Assembly: GCF_014649795.1 (NCBI RefSeq)
Contig: NZ_BMTS01000007.1
Coordinates: 62,001-126,000, forward strand
Origin: Streptomyces melanogenes
GTDB taxonomy: Bacteria > Actinomycetota > Actinomycetes > Streptomycetales > Streptomycetaceae
Direction: 5' to 3'
Length of the DNA: 64,000 nucleotides
In this document: piece after piece, positions 58,645 through 64,000 of the stretch
Layout of the letters: each line of letters opens with the position of its first letter
Numbering within the stretch: the stretch's first letter is position 1
Program-made: the position numbers and the translations under genes
The notes under the pieces: generated by a model
Told to the model about the DNA's origin: nothing
Seen by the model: only the letters and a program-made list of their open reading frames with translations
Databases searched by the model: none

Positions 58645-58867
58645 GCCCACACGATGCCGTATCCCGCAGGGCAGGCACGGGTTCCTGAAGGACCTTCAGG
58701 AGGCTTCAGGTTCCCTTCAGTCATGTGCTGGCAGCATCCTCGTCGCCAGCTCGGGACGAGTGGGCGGCCACGGCCCCCACGCGGTGCCGCATGCCGCCGG
58801 ATGCGGGCGGCGGCCGGGGCTGGCTGAGGTTCGACGGCAAGCAATCCCGAATCGGAAGGAGTTCATC

Positions 58868-59242
58868 ATGAAGCTGCAGCGCAGTATCCGTACCACGATC
58901 GGCGTGTCCGCCGCGGCCCTGGCGGCCGTCACCGGCGTCATGGCCTCCAGCGGCTCCGCCTCCGCCGGCAGCAACGGCCAGCAGGTCCGTGTGTCGACGT
59001 ACTACTCCGACTACGCGCGGGTGTGCGGCGTCAACCAGCACGGTGTGCATGTGTGCACGCCGTGGTTCGACACCCCCGGCAGCGGCTATCACGGTCAGAC
59101 GGGATGGTGGTTCAAGGGCGGGACCACCATCGAAGGCGTCAACGCGGACAACGGCCAGCACCGCAAGGTCACCATCAGCGTTCCGGTCAGCCAGTCCGGC
59201 GACTGGGTCTCGTACAACGGCCGCAGCTCCAGGACGCTGTAA
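58868..59242 (+). CDS. Small secreted protein of unknown function
   Basis: A 124-residue exported protein. Signal peptide 1-33 (ALAAVTGVMASSGSASAGS). The mature part of about 90 residues has two cysteines (ARVCGV and VHVCTP) that likely form a disulfide, and a compact WWFKGGTTIEG stretch. It resembles small secreted Streptomyces proteins of no known role. A clear GGAAGGAG ribosome site lies 8 bp in front of the ATG at 58868. It is followed by a very strong terminator. Confidence 0.78.
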   Translation: MKLQRSIRTTIGVSAAALAAVTGVMASSGSASAGSNGQQVRVSTYYSDYARVCGVNQHGVHVCTPWFDTPGSGYHGQTGWWFKGGTTIEGVNADNGQHRKVTISVPVSQSGDWVSYNGRSSRTL

Positions 59243-59316
59243 CCCCGCGCCCGGCATCCGAGCGCGGGTCCGCAAGGACAACCGACCCGCAGCGCATCCG
59301 GCAACCGTCGCCCACT

Positions 59317-59364
59317 GGGGCGGCCCCGGCCGACAGCCGACCCGCTGTCGGCCGGGGCCGCCCC
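59317..59364 (+). terminator. Terminator after the small secreted protein gene
   Basis: A perfect 20-bp stem, GGGGCGGCCCCGGCCGACAG pairing with CTGTCGGCCGGGGCCGCCCC, closed by an 8-nt loop. It lies 74 bp behind the stop. Confidence 0.93.
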
Positions 59365-59436
59365 GGTAGCGACCTCCGCCCGTGCCGAGCCCGTCCAGCC
59401 GACGCCAATGACCACCCACCCTCCGAGGGAGCCGAC

Positions 59437-60390
59437 ATGCGAGTACGACACGGGACCGGAAACCGACCCCTCGCGGCTGTGGGCGCCGTTCTCCTCGCCG
59501 CCTCGCTGGCCCTTGCCGGATGCAGCGCGGGCCGGTCCGACGACGCGAAGTCGGCGAGCAAGGCGGACAAGGGCGCCGCCGCACCGCAGGGCGGGGCAGC
59601 GGGTGACGCGGCCTCGCGTCCGGGCGACGCCGGGGCGCGCAAGCCGCCCGCGAAACCCGCGCTGCCCCCGGCTTCGCACGTCATCCGCACCGCCGAGCTC
59701 ACGCTCGACGTGCCCGACGTGGCCAAGGCGCTCGCCGCGGCCCGTGCGGCGGCCGACGAGGCGGGCGGGTACGTCGGCGACGAGACCACCGAGCGGGACG
59801 AGCGGGGGCATGTGGTCTCGCATGTCGTGCTGCGCGTCCCGGAGGCGAAGTACGACAGCGTCCTCGCGCGCCTTTCGGGCACCGGCAAGCTGCTCGGCCG
59901 CAAGGCCAAGGCCCAGGACGTCACCGATCAGGTGGTGGACGTGGAGAGCCGGATCACCACCCAGCGCTCCAGCGTCGCGCGCGTACGCGAACTGATGGAC
60001 CGGGCGGGCCAGTTGAGTGACGTCGTCACGCTGGAGGGGGAACTGAGCCGCCGCCAGGCCGACCTGGACGCGCTCCTGGCGCAGCAGGCATCCCTCAAGG
60101 ACCGCACCAGCCTCGCCACCATCACCCTGGGCCTTACCGCGTCGGTGCCCGCGAAGGAGTCCGACGACGGCGGCCCGGGCGTCCTGGACGCCGTCACGGG
60201 CGGGTGGCACGCCTTCGCCACCGCTGTGCGGTGGCTGGTGATGGCCCTGGGCGCGGCGGCGCCGTTCGCAGGCGCACTCGCGGCGGTGTACGCGGTGTGG
60301 TGGTGGGGGGTGCGGCCGCGGCTGCCCCGGCGCGCCGCGTCCGCGCCGACTGCCGACGACTCCTCCGAGACGAAGAGCGGGACCGGCTGA
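59437..60390 (+). CDS. DUF4349 lipoprotein
   Basis: A 317-residue membrane-anchored lipoprotein. Signal peptide LLAASLALAGC places the lipid Cys at 29. A low-complexity Ala/Lys/Pro linker (35-85) leads into the DUF4349 domain (about 90-245), with SHVIRTAELTLDVPDVAKAL at its start and a predicted coiled coil at EGELSRRQADLDALLAQQAS. A C-terminal membrane segment (about 272-298) precedes a charged tail. Function of the family is unknown. GAGGGAGCC lies before the ATG. It is a separate unit. Confidence 0.87.
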   Translation: MRVRHGTGNRPLAAVGAVLLAASLALAGCSAGRSDDAKSASKADKGAAAPQGGAAGDAASRPGDAGARKPPAKPALPPASHVIRTAELTLDVPDVAKALAAARAAADEAGGYVGDETTERDERGHVVSHVVLRVPEAKYDSVLARLSGTGKLLGRKAKAQDVTDQVVDVESRITTQRSSVARVRELMDRAGQLSDVVTLEGELSRRQADLDALLAQQASLKDRTSLATITLGLTASVPAKESDDGGPGVLDAVTGGWHAFATAVRWLVMALGAAAPFAGALAAVYAVWWWGVRPRLPRRAASAPTADDSSETKSGTG

Positions 60391-60557
60391 GCTTCGCCGC
60401 GCGGAGCCGCCGGGGCCAGGCTCTGCCTGATGGTCGGTCAAGTCACCCGACACCACTCCGCAGACACCATGCCGTCACCGGCCACCCCATCCCCTAGGTT
60501 CGGCTTACCGCGGTACACCCGGTACCGCGTACCGGACGCGAGGAACGGGGAGCAGGT

Positions 60558-61457
60558 ATGGGTTGGGGAGTGCTGGACCGGTTGGTGGGGGAGCCCGAGA
60601 GGTTTTTCGAGCGGTGTCGGCGCGGTATGCCGGAGGTGTTCCACCCTGGTGTGTTGCCTCAAGAGGTGCCGGGGCTCGTTGACTTGGGGGACGCGCTGCG
60701 CGGTGGGCTGATGCGGACGCCGTACGTCGAGATGGTGCGCGAGGGCTCGGTCGTCGAGGCGCACGAGTTCTGCGCCGAGCGCGTGGTCGCCGGGCGGGTC
60801 GCGGAGGGGTTCGCCGACCCGGAGCGCGTCATGCGGCTGCTCGGCGAGGGGGCGACCCTGCTGCTGCCCCAACTCGACCAGTGGCACGCCTCGGTGGGGG
60901 AGCTGACCGCCCGGCTGGCGCACGACGTGGGCCGGCGGGTGGAGGCCTTCTGCTTCGCGACCATGGCCGGTCGGCGTGGGCTCGATGTGCACCGGGACGA
61001 CGCCGACGTACTGGTGGTGCAGGTCGCGGGCCGCAAGGAGTGGACCGTGTACGGGGCCCCGGCCAACGGCCACTGGCGCCCGGGCCCGGTCCCGGAGCCG
61101 GGTGAACCGGTGCTGCGGACCGTGATCGGCGCGGGCGATGTGCTGTACGTCCCGCGCGGCGCCCCACACACCGCCACCGGCGACGAAGGGCTTTCCGTCC
61201 ACATCGCCCTGACCATACGCGAGGCGGGCACAGCGCGGATCCGCCAGGCGCTGGCCGCGCTGCTGACCGAGGATCCCGGGGGCCGGTCGGCACGTCCACT
61301 GACGGAGAGTCAGCTCCTGGACTCCGTGCGGGATGCGATCGAGGCGGCGCGCAAGGCGCTCGACGAGGTGACGCCCGAGGAGTTGCTGGCCCGGGCCCGA
61401 GGTCCCCTGCCGGATGTTCCCGGCGCCGCGCCGCGCGCCGACTGGCCCACCGCGTAA
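60558..61457 (+). CDS. JmjC/cupin Fe(II) oxygenase, probable lanthipeptide tailoring enzyme
   Basis: A 299-residue JmjC-type (ROX/MINA-like) cupin oxygenase. Iron ligands are His145 and Asp147 in DVHRDDAD (HxD) and His204 in GAPHTATG. VVQVAGRKEWTVY (153-165) and GDVLYVPRGAPH (193-204) give the expected double-stranded beta-helix. These enzymes hydroxylate protein or peptide side chains with 2-oxoglutarate. Next to an FxLD precursor and a LanB-type dehydratase it most likely modifies that peptide. It starts at the ATG at 60558 behind GAGGAACGGGGAGCAGG. A perfect hairpin follows its stop. Confidence 0.88.
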   Translation: MGWGVLDRLVGEPERFFERCRRGMPEVFHPGVLPQEVPGLVDLGDALRGGLMRTPYVEMVREGSVVEAHEFCAERVVAGRVAEGFADPERVMRLLGEGATLLLPQLDQWHASVGELTARLAHDVGRRVEAFCFATMAGRRGLDVHRDDADVLVVQVAGRKEWTVYGAPANGHWRPGPVPEPGEPVLRTVIGAGDVLYVPRGAPHTATGDEGLSVHIALTIREAGTARIRQALAALLTEDPGGRSARPLTESQLLDSVRDAIEAARKALDEVTPEELLARARGPLPDVPGAAPRADWPTA

Positions 61458-61473
61458 CCGGCGGAAAAACACC

Positions 61474-61506
61474 GCGGCTGCGGTGGGCCGGGGCCACCGC
61501 AGCCGC
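61474..61506. terminator. Bidirectional terminator between oxygenase and precursor genes
   Basis: A perfect 13-bp stem GCGGCTGCGGTGG / CCACCGCAGCCGC with a 7-nt loop. AAAAA lies on the left and TTTG on the right, so it can end transcription from the oxygenase (plus) and from the precursor (minus), which converge here. Confidence 0.92.
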
Positions 61507-61529
61507 TTTGTGCGCGCTATCCGTCAGGA

Positions 61530-61661
61530 TCAGATGCAGAACGGGCGGTGGCAGGAACCGTCACAGGAGTCGCTGATGCCGGCGCTCTGGTCGGCCTCGC
61601 TCCCCGCCACCACCTCGCGCACATCGAGGTCGAACAGGTCCTGCATCGTCTCGTTGTTCAT
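61530..61661 (-). CDS. FxLD-family lanthipeptide precursor (43 residues)
   Basis: A short gene on the minus strand, missed by length-limited gene calling. It encodes MNNETMQDLFDLDVREVVAG then SEADQSAGISDSCDGSCHRP and FCI (43 residues). FDLDV at 10-14 is the leader motif that names FxLD lanthipeptides. The C-terminal core (about 29-43) is ISDSCDGSCHRPFCI with three Cys (33, 37, 42) and three Ser (30, 32, 36) that can form lanthionine bridges; it has no Thr. AGAGGAATTCTC lies just in front of the ATG. It converges on the oxygenase gene and diverges from the dehydratase gene. Confidence 0.9.
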   Translation of the reverse strand: MNNETMQDLFDLDVREVVAGSEADQSAGISDSCDGSCHRPFCI

Positions 61662-61878
61662 GAGAATTCCTCTCGTCATGGCCGCGTGGTTCGCGACGGA
61701 ACGAAACGGACGGTAGGCAGGGGCGTATCGGCCCCGTCAACACCTCACGGGCGACGGCGCGCGAAGAGGCAACCGGGGCTGCCTCTTCGGGCACCTCCCG
61801 GTGCGGAACGGCCGCTACCTGCGGAATCTCCGTTACACAGGAGCGAGGTATGGCAGTCGTACGACGACGGGGAGAAGC
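61662..61878. promoter_or_regulatory. Divergent promoter region of the lanthipeptide cluster
   Basis: These 217 bp separate the precursor gene (minus) and the dehydratase gene (plus). A perfect 10-bp inverted repeat CGAAGAGGCA / TGCCTCTTCG (61762-61789, 8-nt loop) lies near the middle. A short open frame of 30 codons starts at 61850 with a better ribosome site (GGAGCGAGGT) than the dehydratase and overlaps its start in another frame. Confidence 0.6.
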
Positions 61879-64000
61879 ATGGGCGGACAGCACGGCACTC
61901 AGCGGGGCAGCCATTTCACCGCCGTCGATCCGGTGCTTCTGAGGGCTCCCGCCCAGCCCCTGCCCGAGCGCCCCGACAGCCCGGCCGGCCCCACCGAGGC
62001 CGATCTCGCGCGGTACGTGGCCGAGGCCGCACTCGACCCCCTGCTGCGCGAGGCGGTCGAGTTGTCCAGCCCTTCGTTGGCCCGTGTCCTGGCCGCCGAC
62101 CGGCCCTTGGCGGGTGACGCGCTGCGTCGGGCCGCGAACGCCGTGGGCCGCTACCGGTTGCGGATGACCACCCGGCCCACCCCGTTCGGCCTGCTCGCCG
62201 GGGTCGGCCTCGCCCGCTTCGGCGAGGCCACATCCGTCCGCTGGGGCGGCAACCACCGCGCCTCAGTAAGACCCGACCTCGGCTGGCTGGCCAAGGTGGT
62301 GAAGCGCCTTCACCAGGACCCGGCGGTCCTGCCCGGCCTGCTGCTCGTAGCCGACCAGCAATGCGTGGTACGCGGCTCCCGGCTCGTGCTGCCCTATGTG
62401 CCCAGGGACGGTGACGACACCCTGGAGGAGGTGAGTGTCCGTCACACTCCCGTCGTCGCCGAGGTGTTGCGCAACGCCGCTTCTCCGGTCCCCTTTGCGG
62501 AGCTGCTGGCAGGGGTGTCCGAGGCCTTCCCTGCAGCACCCTCGGACGCCGTGGTGAATCTCGTGCGCACCTTGGTCGCCCGCGGTTTCCTGCACACCGA
62601 CCTGTTCCCCGCCCCGGACAGCACGGACCCCCTCGGCCATGTACGGGACCGGCTGCCCGAAGACCTTCCCCTGCGCGGCGAACTGGAGAGCATACGCTCC
62701 GAGCTGCTGCGGTGCGAGGACCTTGAGGCGGGTGGCGACGGCGCCCGTCTCAAAGCGCTGCAAGTCACCCGGGAGCACATGACCGCGCTGTGCCCGAGCG
62801 ACCAGGTGCTGCACGTCGACCTCGTACTGGACGCGGACGTGGTGCTGCCGGAGGCGGTGCGCGAGGAGTTCGAGCGCGCGGCCACCGCCCTGTGGCGGCT
62901 CTCCCCGCCCCGCACCGCCCCCGCCCATCTGCGCGCCTACCACCGTGCCTTCGTCGAGCGGTACGGCATGGAACGCGCCGTGCCCGTGTCCGAACTCCTC
63001 GATCCCGCCGATGGGTTGGGGCCGCCGGGGGGATACGAGCACCCGGCCGTCCCCCGGCCCGGCGCCGACGCGGAACCGCACGACGGTGACCTTGAGGACG
63101 CGGAGCGCCGACGGCTCCTGGCCGAACTCGCCGCCGGGGCGCTCGCCGACCTGTCCCCGGGCGCACCGCTCCCCGAGGTGGTGCTCGACGAGGCGCTCTT
63201 CGCCCGCCTCGCAGGCCCCGATCCGGACGGCACCGCCGCCAACCGCCTGCCGGATACCTTGGAGCTGTACGCGGAGCTGGTCGGGGTGTCCGCCGGGCGA
63301 CTGGACTCCGGGGAGTTCAGGATCGCGCTCTCCCCGGTCGTCGGCAGCGACGTGGCCGGAGCCACTTTCGGCCGCTTCGCCGCGCAGCTGGGCGGGCCGG
63401 AGCTCATGGCGCGCGTCAGCGGCGCCCAGGCCCCGACGGGTGGGGACGGCGAGCCGATGCCGGTGCACCTGGAGTTCACCCCGGTCCGGCCGCGCCACGC
63501 CAACATCGCCCGCACCCCGCGCTGGCTCGGCCACCGCGTCGTCGTCGGCGCGTTCCCGGACGCGGCGGGGCCCGAGGTGCTGCCGCTGGACGACCTGGTG
63601 GTCCACGCCGACCCGGAGCGGCTGAGCATCCGCTCCCGCAGCCTCGGCCGCCCGGTACGGGTGACCGCCCACCACGTGCTCAACAAGCGCACCGGCGCCC
63701 CCAACGTGGCCCGCTTCCTGCACGAGGTGGGCCGGCTGAGCGGCCACCGGCTCTGGCAGCCCTGGGACTGGGGCGCGGCCGCCACCAACCCCGCCCTGCC
63801 CCGCGTACGGTACGGGCGCACGATCCTGGCCCCGGCCTCCTGGCGGCTCACCCTGCCCACCGCCGCCTTCGAAGAGTGGTGTGCCGCCCTGCCTCAGTGG
63901 CGGCGGCGCTGGGGCGTACCGGCCGCCGTGCGCCTCGTGACCGGCGACCAGCGGATCACGCTCGACCTCGGCCTTCCCTGGCACCAGCGGCTGCTGTACG
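61879..64000 (+). CDS. LanB-type lantibiotic dehydratase, 3' end outside window
   Basis: The visible 707 residues form the N-terminal, tRNA-Glu-dependent glutamylation part of a class I lanthipeptide dehydratase. The hallmark MTTRPTPFGLLAG is at 96-108, followed by LVLPYVPRDGDD and later FTPVRPRHANIARTPRW, VTAHHVLNKRTG and ARFLHEVG, which are typical of the Lant_dehydr_N domain. It glutamylates and eliminates Ser/Thr to dehydroamino acids in the precursor. Full-length LanB proteins reach about 1000 residues, so about 300 residues, including a possible SpaB_C part, remain outside. Start MGGQHGTQRG at 61879 behind GGGGAGAAGC. Confidence 0.92.
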   Translation, partial: MGGQHGTQRGSHFTAVDPVLLRAPAQPLPERPDSPAGPTEADLARYVAEAALDPLLREAVELSSPSLARVLAADRPLAGDALRRAANAVGRYRLRMTTRPTPFGLLAGVGLARFGEATSVRWGGNHRASVRPDLGWLAKVVKRLHQDPAVLPGLLLVADQQCVVRGSRLVLPYVPRDGDDTLEEVSVRHTPVVAEVLRNAASPVPFAELLAGVSEAFPAAPSDAVVNLVRTLVARGFLHTDLFPAPDSTDPLGHVRDRLPEDLPLRGELESIRSELLRCEDLEAGGDGARLKALQVTREHMTALCPSDQVLHVDLVLDADVVLPEAVREEFERAATALWRLSPPRTAPAHLRAYHRAFVERYGMERAVPVSELLDPADGLGPPGGYEHPAVPRPGADAEPHDGDLEDAERRRLLAELAAGALADLSPGAPLPEVVLDEALFARLAGPDPDGTAANRLPDTLELYAELVGVSAGRLDSGEFRIALSPVVGSDVAGATFGRFAAQLGGPELMARVSGAQAPTGGDGEPMPVHLEFTPVRPRHANIARTPRWLGHRVVVGAFPDAAGPEVLPLDDLVVHADPERLSIRSRSLGRPVRVTAHHVLNKRTGAPNVARFLHEVGRLSGHRLWQPWDWGAAATNPALPRVRYGRTILAPASWRLTLPTAAFEEWCAALPQWRRRWGVPAAVRLVTGDQRITLDLGLPWHQRLLY

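Noticed and set aside
62263..63984. 573-codon minus-strand open frame over the dehydratase
   Set aside because: The plus strand carries LanB motifs throughout; the minus frame has none. The dehydratase frame simply lacks a stop within the window.

Overview
The window is a piece of a Streptomyces-type actinomycete chromosome. It is very GC-rich, with strong third-position GC, many GTG starts, ATGA/GTGA start-stop overlaps, many TetR/LuxR regulators, large secreted proteases and class-typical lipoprotein signals. I see no insertion sequence, transposase, integrase, rRNA, intact tRNA or CRISPR array. Most of it reads as arm- or accessory-type metabolism and regulation rather than a housekeeping core.

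Layout. 1-7.6 kb: a partial amidase, a GNAT protein, the 3' half of a tRNA-Pro with its terminator (a probable integration scar), an APH-like kinase, a secreted sphingomyelinase-D-like enzyme, a NodB deacetylase, a dienelactone-hydrolase-like protein without its nucleophile, a methyltransferase and a second GNAT. 7.6-12.7 kb (minus): an operon of ABC ATPase, ABC-2 permease and a secreted beta-propeller/phosphoesterase. 12.8-14.8 kb (minus): SnoaL-like protein, NmrA-like oxidoreductase and TetR, with two matched operators. 15.3-21.2 kb (plus): a tightly overlapping carbohydrate operon of DeoR regulator, binding protein, two permeases, zinc dehydrogenase and PfkB kinase; it has no own ATPase and probably uses the shared MsiK.

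21.2-29.8 kb: a DM13 protein, a TetR with three operators spaced exactly 24 bp apart next to a deleted and frameshifted hydrolase, a protealysin/emfourin protease-inhibitor pair, a TetR/HXXEE divergent pair around an 18-bp palindrome, and a two-gene set of a 2-oxoglutarate amino-acid hydroxylase plus an unrecognised helical protein. 29.8-34.1 kb: a giant secreted subtilase with an Asp-box beta-propeller.

34.1-42.7 kb holds two cobalamin riboswitches. The first leads a [2Fe-2S] thioredoxin-fold protein. The second leads a complete Btu-type ABC importer. Between them are a zinc-ribbon protein, an MFS exporter, an unknown protein, a LuxR regulator and a secreted lytic-transglycosylase-like protein. 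42.8-49.3 kb: hydrolases, a GlxA-type regulator, an imine-reductase-like enzyme, and a zinc-starvation pair (cysteine-free bL32 paralogue and COG0523 GTPase) behind a Zur-like box. 49.4-60.4 kb: a LAL regulator, a secreted thermolysin-like protease with a chitin-binding tail, a TetR/FAD-monooxygenase pair with twin operators, a sensor kinase whose response regulator has collapsed to 100 residues, and a DUF4349 lipoprotein.

60.5-64 kb is the left edge of an FxLD-type lanthipeptide cluster. It contains a JmjC/cupin oxygenase, a 43-residue precursor hidden on the minus strand, and a LanB-type dehydratase that runs off the window. This is the most interesting small-molecule system here. All assignments come from reading the sequence; no database search was run.
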